From NCBI GenBank assembly GCA_036346405.1, contig CM070554.1, forward strand, positions 47,329,058 through 47,393,057: a stretch of 64,000 nucleotides of DNA, read 5' to 3'. Numbering within the stretch: position 1 is the first letter of the stretch; every line of letters begins with the position of its first letter. Below, piece after piece: positions 53,344 to 64,000 of the stretch. The position numbers and the translations under genes are program-made. This stretch comes from Phyllostachys edulis. Taxonomy: Eukaryota > Streptophyta > Magnoliopsida > Poales > Poaceae. Under the pieces are notes generated by a model. It worked only from the letters and a program-made list of their open reading frames with translations, made no database searches and was not told the origin of the DNA.

Positions 53344-56300
53344 GTTGGGTACTCTTTCCAAATGGACTGAGTATGCCTTTTATGATTAACGGTTGGAGAG
53401 TTATGAATTTTAGAAGGGTCTCTGTCCAGTTTTGGTTTCTGCCAGTTCGTTGTCGTAATTGACTAGATTGAGTAATAGAATCATGGGTTTTGGTAATGCG
53501 GTTGAGAGCATTGCAATTAGCATTGTATTACCTTGCCAAGCTTGTTTTGAGTAAGATGCTTGTTGTAGGAGGAGAAGCTTCAGGATTAATTGCACCTTCC
53601 CTACCTTCCAACGGGGTTGCAACGCGAAAGGCAAGTATAAATTGAATAATCTAGAATTAGAATTTATGTTTGGTTCAATTCAAGAGTATGAGAATGTCAT
53701 TGTAATATCCCGTTCAAATATAAAACATATAAGCGACTAGTACAAAAATTAAAAATAATTAGAAAAGGAAAATTCAGAATTTTGGAGAAGTTTTAGAACT
53801 CGGGCCTTTGGCCCATAGCTCTTTGGGCCCATATGGGGGGAACGAAACCCTAGCATCCCAATACTGTAGCATGGTACTGTAGCACCACTGTTACTGTAGC
53901 ACTCCCCTCTCCTTCGGTGCTTCCCCTACAGTTTGGCCGGCCATAAGGAAGAGGAAGGAGAGGAAGAAGAAGAAGGTGGGGGTGATCTCCGCGAGGACTA
54001 CAGCATGGTCCAGCGGGGGTTTCATGGGTAAGATCATGATTCTCAATAGCTAGCTCGGTTCTATAGATGTGTTTTGCTACCGATTAATCATTGTAGTATC
54101 CTGCTGCCGTAGATCGGTAGTACTGCAGTTCTGTTGATTCGTGAGATTGGGTTAGTTCCATGCAGATTCAGTGTTTAGGGTCTCCTAGAGATAGATGGGG
54201 AATTTCGTTAGCTTTCCATAAAGTATTAAATAATAATTCTTGGATAAAGGATGAATTAGTTACGAATTTTGCAAGACTGGGTGCTAATTCAGTCTCAGGA
54301 TTTGTGCAGCGGTCGTAGTTCTGTACATTATAGTTTGGAGATGGCCGAATTTGGTCAGATGATCTGCATAACATATTTAGATAACTTTATGATGATTCCA
54401 GGAAGGTAAAGTGCATTATTTTTGGACGGATAGATCAAAAGTTATGAATTTTTAAAGTTATTACTGTAATCTGTCCTTCTGTTGTGGACAGAGGTGAAAG
54501 GCTTGGCTGTTTGCAACCATTGTTACATAGTAGGAATATTTGTGATATTTTATCGAGATAGATAATTTTCTTTATTTTCCAGAGAGTCTTAGAACAATGA
54601 GTTTGGTTGTGCCAAACAAAAGTTATGATTTTCCTAAGTCAGATTTACCGAAGATGACAGAACGGTCTTCGGGATTAAAATCAAAGGACTACATGTGGTA
54701 ATTTAATCTTTTGATCACCTGAGAAGTTGTAGCTACGCTTGGGTAGGTTCTAGGAAATTTGGATTCATGGCTTTTGGAGTCTTGACTCAAAAGTTATGAA
54801 ATTTTCCTTAACAGCGATTTGTTTGGACAGATTTGGGAATTTGAGAGCATAATGATTAATTGTTCGGGTTTCGATTAGGGATGCTTGTTCTTGTTTTGTT
54901 CTATTGCAATGCTGTACATTTTTTATTGGTGTACTTAGTATATTATTTTACGGTTGCCAGGTGGTGGTGAACACCGGGGCTAGAGCTTTTCTGTCGTTGT
55001 CTTCCGTCTCACGGTTGAGGCAAGTACTTTGATTGATAGATTAAATGTGAATGCTTGATCATGATTGCGAGTATTTGATACATATTAGCTATACATGGTT
55101 AGTGGAATGATATGTGTGTTAATATTAGTGAATGCTCAAAGTATGATTAAGTTCTATTCATGTATGAGGTTATTGCTATTTCATGTTAATGATGAATAGA
55201 GTAACTGTGCATGTGCATATTGAGATCATGTTTGAGGCTTGGTGACGTGGTGACCAAGCATATATATTTTTGAGGTCCCCGTCATGTATATGACGGGCTT
55301 GTGGTCTCCATTACTTGCGGAGTATTGGGCTCTTGGTCCCTGTGCTTGCGAGCACAGGCATGGGTATGCATCGACGGTTGCATACCTTGCATTACCGGTA
55401 AAATGCAAAATGAGTTAAAGAAAGGTTGCATTGAGCATTGCATAAGCATATGACATGATGTGTGGTAAAGATTTTAGAATGGATCTTGATGTTATAATGG
55501 TGTGTTATAATGTCTTATTGTTAGTACTTTCTTTGAGTCTGTGGACTCACTCTTGCTTTGTTTGTGGTTTTAGGTACCCTTACAAGAACGACATGCATGG
55601 GAGGGAGTAGTCATATGTTAGGACACACACCTGCTACTGAATCTGTTATAGTTGATTAAATTTTAGATCACGCCTTAATAAATGAGTAAAGCGCTTAAAG
55701 GATTTGTTATGGTTATGATTTATCGTTGGATTATTTGTAATAGTGATGAGTAGCATATTTTGGATACCTTTGGTTATGCTCTAGTTGATTAGCATATCTT
55801 GAATGCCTATCGATTATGCTGGATGTTGGATTGTTTAATTATGATATTTGTTTTAACTGTTGGAACCTTCGGTATAGTTAGTTATACAAAGGAGGTTCTA
55901 CCGAATTTTAGAAAAAAAAAGTCTTACTTTTAATTTTTTATATTGTTAGTTTAGTAGCATTCCAAGCTCATATTGGGTTGGGGTGTTACAGTCATGGTTG
56001 AATTCTATAAATGATGAGTATTACCGTTCTTACATGATTATGTGCATTGGTGATATCCTTTTGCTTCTATGAGAGAAAGCAATTAATGTTATTCATTTCA
56101 TTTCATTCATTCATGCGTCGCTCACGGGAGTGGGTAATGAAAGTCCCATCATTCCAATATGGGCAAAATAAGTCCCATCATTCCAATATGGGCAAAATAA
56201 GTCCCATCATTCCAATGTGGGCAATTGGATCCCCGTTTAAAAGATTCTTCGTATGTGCATTGGATCCCAACATTTTGGTAATGCAGGCCTGAGTGAACAC

Positions 56301-56857
56301 CGACGGGTGTTCACTGGTTATACCGGTATAAGCAGAAGAGAAGTGGATGCATTTTTGTACTTGCATAAAATGCATAGCATTTTCTTATGTATTCGAAATA
56401 TTGTGAATGACATGTATTTGATTCAATGCTTTCCATGCTATTCAATTGTATTTGCTGAGTCGTGGACTCACTCTTGCATGTTTTGGTTTTTAGGTAAACT
56501 TTGAGGACAACATGCTTTGGGAGGGAGTAGTCACATGGAGAAACTCACGCTATCACTTATTTCATAAATTAGATAATAATTCTGTGACTACCTTTCACTT
56601 GAGAGCTATGGATTGTAATAATTGGTATCATGATGTTTTCTATTGTTCGTCCTTAAGTTTTATTTGCACTAGTTAATGGTTTACATTTATCGGATAAATT
56701 CTTGATATTATTCCTCTTGAATGAATTATTGTAATCTAAAATTTAGAGTCTATATGCTTGCTGAAATTTAGGTTAGTTAATTTAACTGTATCTTTTGTGT
56801 TGATTCATGTTAGAAGTTTAGGTAGCATCTTGGCTTCCACATAGCTAGGGTGTTACA
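53344..56857 (+). mobile_element. Second plus-strand Chr-A-type LTR fragment, split by a solo LTR
   Basis: The parts 53344-53700 and 55996-56857 are one LTR: the copy at 52231-53263 reads through the breakpoint. The first part also carries the unoccupied target of solo LTR D (near 53500). It ends GGGTGTTACA at 56857, with no PBS after it, as for a 3' LTR or solo LTR. Confidence 0.75.
53701..55990 (+). mobile_element. Solo LTR (Chr-B family) with perfect target-site duplication
   Basis: TGTAATATCCCG...GGGGTGTTACA, 2290 bp, GTCAT on both sides (53696-53700, 55991-55995). ACTGTAGC clusters at 53863-53900, hairpin series at 55235-55410, core GAGTCTGTGGACTCACTC near 55535, and an end shared with Chr-B (TATACAAAGGAGGTTCTACCG near 55883). 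Confidence 0.92.
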
Positions 56858-56859
56858 AC

Positions 56860-57135
56860 CTCGGAGGTCCTGATCTGGCCCGATCTTTCAATGAGAAGAC
56901 AAATTCGGTAGAAGACACTCAACTCTCACGATCCTGGCTACAAACTCGCAAGGCCCGAAACCACACAATCGCTGAACTGCTCAACAAGTCTTTGTCAACC
57001 GTGCATGAATACCCAGATGACCTGATCATGATGATCAATTCCTGCATACACCGAAGAAGCACGCAAGAACAAGGTAAAACACAATCTGTTGTATTGCAAA
57101 TAGGATTGAAATATTTGATAAAGTTCGGATTCTGA
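56860..57135 (+). other. Open frame of unknown origin after the LTR
   Basis: One frame is open from the LTR edge to TGA at 57133-57135. It reads RSFNEKTNSVEDTQLSRSW, HTIAELLNKSLSTVHEYPDD and LIMMINSCIHRRSTQEQG. A splice-donor-like CAAG|GTAAAA follows at about 57077. It could be an exon of a host gene or an ORF of another element, cut by the LTR. I do not recognise it. Confidence 0.35.
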
Positions 57136-58172
57136 AAAAGGATCTAGAGGCAATCATAGAGATGATTATATTTCATTATGTTCATAATATTGGAAATATG
57201 TTATCCTGTTCCTGGAATGAATCATTGGTTATGAAGATTAACAAGTATGTGACTTGTTGGTAAAACTCTTAACTTATATGATGTTGTTCTAAATGAATCC
57301 CTGGTCGGATGTCAATGGTAGGAACACTATTGACTCTATCGACCAGCAAATTGTATTAATTGATAGCCATGTTTCACCGGTCATGGATATAGGGATATCG
57401 AATCAATAATGTGAACACATGTTAGAGAACATGGGGTTGGATCACCTTGAGACACTATTGAGATTATTATGATTCTACGTGTCGTTAGTTGGTCTCAAGC
57501 AATGATGATATATAATCCTTAAACCTAAGATCAACATGGTTTCCTACATATGTAATAGCACTCTTAGGGGTTGCCAATCGCTACTCGTAACTGGGTAGTT
57601 ATAAAGGTAGCTTTCGAGTATATATGAAACATGTAGAGGAACGTGACTGATCGGTATGGAATTTGCCCCTCCTAACATAACAGGAGAGAAGTCTCTGGGC
57701 CCCTTGTGGTGGTCGGATAAAGAAAGTGCATGGTCATGCCACTAGTGGTCGAAGTATTCAACCACGTGAAGTTATCCGAGACTCGATCGAGAAAGTATTG
57801 AACAGTCCATGGATGACACAACATCTCACTTAGAGTTCAACCAGACATCGTGAGGCGAAGGGAGAATACACGAGTAGGTTGCTTAGTTCAATCAGTTATG
57901 GACTGGTTGTATGGAGATATGAGCTGGTCATAGACTGGTCGAACGTAATCACAGAGTGGTCAAAACCTAGTCGTAAAGAGTTACGAACTGGTCGTGACCA
58001 AATACAAACTGGTCGTATAGAGATAGGACCTGGTCGTAAGTGATGAGGACCTGGTCATAGATCATATTGCATTAAGGTTCGTCTGATATAATTTGTGTGC
58101 ATTCGGGAATCGTTATGTCCTGCTAGGAACCGCTAACGACTCATGGTCGGAAAGGGTTTCCGAGTCACAATC
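57136..58172. mobile_element. Probable LTR or element flank, left half
   Basis: No long frame. Stretches such as GGAATTTGCCCCTCCTAA (about 57660) and TCTCTGGGCCCC resemble grass retrotransposon LTRs as I recall them; the family was not confirmed. It continues at 63527 beyond solo LTR E. Confidence 0.45.
57905..58063 (+). repeat. Periodic GGTCGTA array, 21-bp spacing
   Basis: GTC of the motif CTGGTCGTA falls at 57906, 57927, 57938, 57959, 57970, 57991, 58012, 58033 and 58054. The steps are 21, 11, 21, 11, 21, 21, 21, 21. The half site is that of the Tat-1 arrays, but the period differs and the inverted arm is mostly absent. Confidence 0.88.
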
Positions 58173-58785
58173 TGTCAGACCTCAAATTTTGAACTTGGGA
58201 TCTACTGTGTATATTTGTTCCATTCCCTGCATCAGTAGCTGGCACACACAGTTACATTGTTGGTTCAAACACATATCACGAAAATGTAAAGCTATTGCAC
58301 AATATTAAACAAAACGTAAATATACCTTACGGCTTTTGACTTGCAGAATAGCTGAACATGCCAAATACTTTTCAGAAAACAGCAACGGAAGCAGATTTAG
58401 AGTAGAACGTGTGGAACCCTCACGATATGCCCACCGGCATTCGACTGTGGCTTGCGACCTAGTTCTTGGCCTTCTTGATCTTCAGTCTTGTTCAATGCTC
58501 ATATTTGTCCCTGTAGTCTTCTTTTGTGCTTACTGACTAAAAGAATGTAAATAGCGAGCATGAGTACACGACCGTACTCGTGAGCCAATACACAATGCAA
58601 TTATTATAGATGCAAGGCTGAACAAAGGAAAGGCTCCTGGTTCTTTTATTTTGCACAAAGCCATCTATTGAAATAGAGTAAGTAATAGCAAAACCTGAGA
58701 CTTAGCATTTTAACTAACACTGGATTTAGAAACTGAGTTTTTGTTGTAAAGTACTAGTGGAGATCCCATCTCCTATACCATCCAA

Positions 58786-58952
58786 ATATTTCCAATCACT
58801 CGGCTCCAATCCCATATTTCCAACCCCTAGGATCCAATCCCATATTTACCACTAGTTCTCCATCTAGACCATCTCCATTTTCTGGGTTCCAACCCAATAT
58901 TTCCAAACACTTGGTTCCAAACCAATATTTCCAATCACGGGGCTCCAGCCCA
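58786..58952 (+). repeat. 28-bp tandem repeat
   Basis: ATATTTCC (or ATATTTAC) begins at 58786, 58814, 58842, 58897 and 58925, with one decayed unit near 58869. Each unit continues AANCACTNGGNTCCAANCCC. Confidence 0.85.
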
Positions 58953-60052
58953 ATCTATATCACTTTCCCGAGCTACATCCATCCGGTGATCCCAAGGCTG
59001 CAACCACCCGGCAATTCCGGCCAGCTTACACCTGAAATTCTGGGCCGAATGCCTCTAGCAACTCTCCGGTTGCACCACTTAGCGAAACTTAGGTCGCAAT
59101 CTCCCTGTCCGGCAAGCGAGACCACCCTCGAACCCCGAGATTGCACCACTCTTGAGCCCAAAGCGTATTCCCCCGCCAATTTCCAGGCAGTACCCATCCA
59201 CTAATCCCGAGCCGCATCTACCTTGCGAATCCCACGCCTGAATGCACCCAATACTTTCCACTGGTCCTCGACCAAGACAACTCAAATCATCGGGTTCCAA
59301 CCCGGCTTTTCATCCCATATTGCCATAATCCCATACAGATTCATCATTCCTTTCACATACCCAAGACTACAACAATTTCCAAGTTCTCCCATTTGAAATT
59401 CCTTTTCCTTTTCAAAATACCAGCCAGGCTCCAGCCTCGACTGCCCAAATTCATTTTCAAATGTTTGAATAATGTCGAGCAACTTAATGCCCGAATGACA
59501 ATGTATCTAAGCAAGGCTAAGCATGACACTTAGATACAGACTTATTAACTAGTATGTTAACCATTAATTTTGGGGTGACAAGGATAGTGTCCAAATTCAA
59601 GGATTGGAAGTTTATACACAGTTATTATTAAGGCATTAACTATGAGCTAGACGAATATATTTGTATAAAACATAGCAATGCAATTTCATAATTTAAAACA
59701 ATATAATTGCAAACAGTAGGTGCAATATGATCAAAGTATTGACTCGCCTTGCTCAATATTCTGATATTCGCCTTTCTCGACATTCTGATAATAATTCCAC
59801 TCGATATGCTGATAATCATCCTGTTCAACGCTCGGACAATCTTGATTTTGACCTAGTCCTTGTTGGGGTTGTTGTCCCATCTCAGCTTTAGAGTCTAACT
59901 ACGCACAATTCGATTGAATCCAAAAGCGTCTGAAAATAACCAAATGAAATCCAATAAATCCAAATACATACAAATGAAAATACTTCGAATAAAAGCAAAT
60001 ATTTCGAACGACAACATGGGAGGACGAAGTATTCCCGATGAAACTAATCACA

Positions 60053-60220
60053 CCTAACGGAGTGGATGAAGGAAATACTTCAGAGGAAGTATAATCCAAG
60101 GAGTTGATGAAGGAAATACTATAGACAAAAGTATTTCCAAGGCAGTTGATGAAGGAAATACTACAGACAAAATATATCCACTGATAACTGGAATGAAGAA
60201 AATTCTTCAGACCAAAGTAG
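60053..60220 (+). repeat. 41-42-bp tandem repeat with inverted arms
   Basis: GATGAAGGAAATACT begins at 60065, 60106 and 60148, with a decayed fourth unit near 60190. Each unit can fold: GGAAATACT pairs with AGTATTTCC about 9 nt later (clearest at 60112-60138). Confidence 0.8.
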
Positions 60221-60224
60221 ATAA

Positions 60225-60230
<6 letters not shown>

Positions 60231-60255
<25 letters not shown>
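60231..60255. repeat. GA microsatellite
   Basis: About 12 GA units after the 41-bp repeats. Confidence 0.95.
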
Positions 60256-60260
<5 letters not shown>

Positions 60261-61999
60261 TCACAGGAACATTCCTCATTGATTAACTAGATGGGAGAGA
60301 TTACCTAGTTAGGTAATACTCTCAGATTTACTCTCGAATTATGAATGGTATTGCTACTGGGAATGGATGACGACAGATGATACCTAAAGTCTAGGTGATG
60401 TTGTTTTCCTTAATAGGCCACCTAGTACTCACAAGTACTCTCTACAGGCACTCTATGTATACCTCCATGATGATCATACAGTCAAAATCAATCCTTTTAT
60501 ATGTTTTCTTGATTATTTTAGTTATCACTTCCTATTTACTGAGGAAGTTCCATGACGGTCAGGTGAGACCTATGCATAGTTGCGAGAGGTTCACATGGGG
60601 TAGACATACATCTCACCGACACATGGGACTCAAGCGCATTTATTAGTTTATCTTATTGATTTATATTTATCAAGGAAATTCCATGAGCCTTAGCTGGAAC
60701 TTCCGAGCACGGCTAGGTATTAGCTTGATAACTTGATCAGGAGATCTACGGGTTTGGGTTCGTCTACAAAGTGATCTATACTTAAGATTGACTCTAGACA
60801 TGTTGTTGTTAGGTTATGGCATACAATCCTATGTTCATTTAGTTACTTCTAGACATAAGGCTATATGTTAATGGAACTTGATTATTATCCAAGTGTTTTA
60901 CTGCCTTGATTAATTATTTGATGAAATGATTATCTTTATTTTTACAATAGTGGTTTAGGGTTTACTAGTGTTGAATCATGTGTATGTGTATATCTAATAT
61001 AACTATATTGAGAATTTATGTTACTCAAAGCTTTACATCTTACTTACAATTTAAATTAAAGGTTAAGGTACTAATTACTTTGTTTAAGACGTAACATAGT
61101 GAATCATGTTACGTAGTATCACTTAACTTGTCTGCAGTTGATATATCAATATATCCTAGCTAGCTTTCAACTAGATATGGTAGGCAACTATATTTCTTTT
61201 TAATATGATTCCTTATTAAACTTGCTCTTTAAACTTAACTGCTAATTGCCTACTAATGATAATTAATTATCATCTTAGTAATTAAATTTGGTTATCTTTA
61301 CTACTAGTTACTCAATGTAAATTGCACTGGAAAATTGAGTTAGTATAATTTCTAATTAAGTTTGTCTTGGCAGTTTATATGGTAACATTCACTAAGCATC
61401 TTGAATTAATCTCTAAGTATTTTCAAGTTACTCTCTAAGTAACCTACTAATCAACTTCTAATTAAACACCCACAGATGTGGGGTTCACTGTTAGCAACTC
61501 CTAATGGTCACCTAATTAGCATCTAACCACTAATTGCCTAACTTGCTATCTCTGATCACTAGCTATCATTTTCAGATAATGATCGTTGATTTGTCTTTGT
61601 AGGTTACATGACAATAGTGCACTAACCATTTCTATCAATTCCCAGGTCAATTACTCAGTGCTCTAATCCTTTTTGTTTAGCACCAATCTCCTTAATCTAA
61701 CCTCATGAAACTATAAATGTAATTTAAATTGTCTGTAAACAGCCACTTTACCAATTAGATTTAATTAACCATAACTATGCATATGTTAACTGGTTATTAA
61801 CATGTGAGTTCCTACTGCCAGAGAGTGTAATGAGATAGCAGTAGAGGAAGCTGAGGGCCCTACCTATAAGTCACTTATGCGTAAACACTAAACACACACC
61901 GAAATAGTAGAGAAGACAGGAAGTATTAATCCAATGATTAGATTTAAATGGTGATTAAGACACTGATTTGCTGTGTTAATTACTAAGCCTCAGGACGTG
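60256..61999. other. AT-rich, non-coding interior of LTR E
   Basis: No frame of note. Many short TAATTA runs. I see no gene or further element edge. Confidence 0.6.
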
Positions 62000-63526
62000 T
62001 TCGGTTTCAGACAAAACGGAGCCAGCCCAGGCGCTGGCCTTCCAGGCTCATTGCCGGTGAACCAGCCCATGCCGGCGCCGACTAACGCCCAAAACGGAAC
62101 CACCATGACCTAACGATCCTACTACTACCGGCGGCGAAGCTCCGACGGTCTACAGCGGCGGCGCGGCCAACCCTAGCGGCAGAGGCGCTCGGGGCTGCGA
62201 TGATTATGGCGACCTAGCGGCGCACTTTGTTAGCTAGCATGCGCACGAGTATCTAGGAAGAGAGGGAAACCTACCGGTGCTAAAAAATGTGAGGGAGGAG
62301 CTCGGTAAAGCTTTGGCGGCGATGTTGGCATCTACTACCGAAGATGAAGAAGACAGGAGCTACGGCGAGTTCCTGATCATGAAAAACAAAATTAGTTTGG
62401 GCGAACATGAATATCTGACGTGGCTGTTGGGGAGAAGAGCCTCAGGTTGGCCGGAATGACGAGGGACATCGGCGGCCGTGGACGGCAAGCGCGCTCGGGC
62501 TCCTGGAGCTTTAAGTTTGGGAGAAAGATAGAGTGGGGAGGCGAGGCCGGGACAAAGGGAGGCCAAGGCATGGCTTAGGTGACCATTTATAGGTAGGGAG
62601 GGATGGGCATGGCAGCGCACTCGGATGCTCGACATGGGCGCTCGGCATCGTGGCGTGGCGATGCAGTAACAACACGCCAACTTCGGCTACATGCGTGTGA
62701 GGCGTGGGCAACGCGTGGGAGCGACAAGGTAGGCGGCGCGCGCATTTGCCGGGGCAACTAGATGGGCAGGCAGCGACGTGGCGAGGATCTCCTGCATGCA
62801 ATGTCACTGGAAGAGAGAGAGGGCGCAGGTGGCTCGTTCACTCGATGGAGAAGAAGCACAGAGAAGACCCGGAGTGGGTTCGGCTGCACCGAGTCCGGCC
62901 AAAGGGAGCCAAAGGAATAGTAGAGAGTAAGGAAAAATAAAAGAATAGGTAATTTGGTGATTGATCAAATCCTGATATTTTGCTAAGAAATTCACATGTG
63001 GTGTTTGAATATTTTGAGGACTAGACTTTCGATTTTTATGTTATGGTTTATGCTTTACATAATATTTCAAAGGCAATTCTTTAAATAAATTCTGATATTA
63101 GCTAGGGTACTTTAATTTGGCTTTTGCACATCTAGGGCATCGAGTTTTGGATTTTATGCTTTCGACTTTAGGGTTTATACTCCAGGTAATATCTAACAGG
63201 GTAACATTTTAGGTTAACTTTGTTATGACGGTTTACTTGTATCTGATTCTTTAGCTTTAAGAATTCTCATGTGATGATGGTTCATAATCCAATATTTGCT
63301 AGAGAATTTTGATTGGGCTTTTATTTAATTGAAAAATGAGGTTTCGAATAAGTCTTCGATTTTTAGGTTTTATATTTCTAGGGTTTTCGGTAATTATCAG
63401 CTAGGCTGACAAAAGAAAATGCCATTCCAACAATTCTCAAAAACACAATAAGGCAAAAATGAAATAACACGCAAAAAGTTTTAAAAATCTTGTATTTTTG
63501 CATTTTGGAATTTTTGGGATGCTACA

Positions 63527-64000
63527 CAACCGATTACGCATGAACCTACAGGGTCACACACTTAACGGGTTGGAACAAATCAGTACGGATACGATTCGTC
63601 AAACGTGTTCAGATAGGATCCGTCACGAGCACTATATAAGGAGATGCATGAGGCTGTTGGGAGGTGTGTGAACGTAACAGACGAGACACACGAAAGTCGT
63701 GAGTTGAGTTGTTCCACCGAAACCCTAGCCGCCATCTTCCTGAGAGGTCTACCGTGCGACTTGGTTGTTCCTTCCCTGGATGTGTGGATACCGTAGAGGC
63801 ACTACTGCGGTTGCTATTGCGCTTGAGGACAATCCACGATCTTCATAAGGAACTGCAGAGGTCACTTGAGAAGATGATCGACTACGACCACTACATCAAT
63901 GCGCTCTACGTTGGACCAGACTACTCCAACTCTTCTTTCACTACTCTGCGTGTCTGGTGGTAACGATCTGTGATCATCTACTTGCTTGGATTCCGGGTTT
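63527..64000 (+). promoter_or_regulatory. Probable promoter and transcript start region (LTR or 5' leader)
   Basis: CACTATATAAGGA at about 63630 is a good TATA box. About 90 bp later ACCGAAACCCTAGCCGCCAT looks like the start of a transcript leader. The frame 63709-63963 (84 codons) is not recognised. It joins with 57136-58172 across LTR E, so it is probably the U3/R region of another LTR element; a host promoter is not excluded. Confidence 0.45.

Larger units (their letters stand above)
58173..63526 (-). mobile_element. Solo LTR (E), 5.35 kb, probable large LTR
   Basis: Bounded by TGTCAGACCTC and TTTTTGGGATGCTACA (TG...CA; on the minus strand TGTAGCATCCC, a common LTR start). Flanks CAATC (58168-58172) and CAACC (63527-63531) fit a 5-bp duplication with one change. 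Inside are 28-bp repeats (58786-58952), 41-42-bp repeats (60053-60220) and a GC-rich block (62000-62900). Short frames there (58911-59204, 62360-62807) have no family likeness. No gag or pol. LTRs of about 5 kb are known from LARD-type elements. Confidence 0.6.

Noticed and set aside
62277..62940. Possible host gene in the GC-rich block near the right end
   Set aside because: Frames overlap on both strands, no domain is recognised, and it lies within the borders of LTR E.
63709..63963. Host coding gene beginning at 63709
   Set aside because: No recognised domain; the TATA box and leader fit an LTR U3/R region. Left as a regulatory region with low confidence.

Overview
The window is plant nuclear DNA and almost entirely a nest of transposable elements. 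A grass is the best guess, from the Stowaway-like MITE, the hAT-like and CACTA ends, the chromovirus LTRs and the Tat-lineage elements; the genus cannot be read from the sequence. I found no convincing intact host gene, rRNA or tRNA gene. Nearly every long open frame is a piece of Ty3/gypsy gag-pol, mostly broken by stops and frameshifts.

Layout, left to right. (1) 1-11318: a minus-strand Tat-lineage element (Tat-1). It has a 5' LTR at 10522-11318, a primer-binding site, broken gag and pol, and a spliced gene running antisense to pol at 42-2017. A chromovirus-type solo LTR (8006-10248) interrupts its gag. (2) 11319-14800: an LTR fragment, a long TA microsatellite, a Stowaway-like MITE split by a hAT-like insertion, and one CACTA end. 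(3) 14801-18895: a mostly non-coding, minus-strand, LARD-like retroelement (Chr-C). (4) 18896-23583: a plus-strand LTR with PBS and leader, split by a 2.6-kb solo LTR (19779-22356) with a perfect target-site duplication. (5) 23584-29212 and 50842-52196: a minus-strand Tekay/Del-type chromovirus (Chr-A), split in gag by a second Tat-lineage element (Tat-2, 29213-50841). Tat-2 is itself split in integrase by a plus-strand chromovirus (Chr-B, 36086-45811). (6) 52197-56857: more plus-strand Chr-A-type LTR pieces, with a 2.3-kb solo LTR at 53701-55990. (7) 56858-64000: LTR-like DNA with a 21-bp periodic array, split by a 5.35-kb solo LTR (58173-63526).

Order of events from the nesting: Chr-A before Tat-2 before Chr-B. 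Solo LTRs entered Tat-1 and the LTR pieces later. Target duplications support this: ACAGG/ATAGG (Tat-2), GAAGG (Chr-B), AATGC and GTCAT (solo LTRs).

Three things stand out. Tat-1 carries arrays of an imperfect palindrome with an exact 29-bp period, in its LTR, in an intron of its antisense gene and in the pol-antisense spacer. Both Tat elements carry the antisense gene, with introns whose splicing keeps the reading frame. The chromovirus LTRs carry a run of about eight adjacent hairpins whose stems change in a compensatory way between copies.
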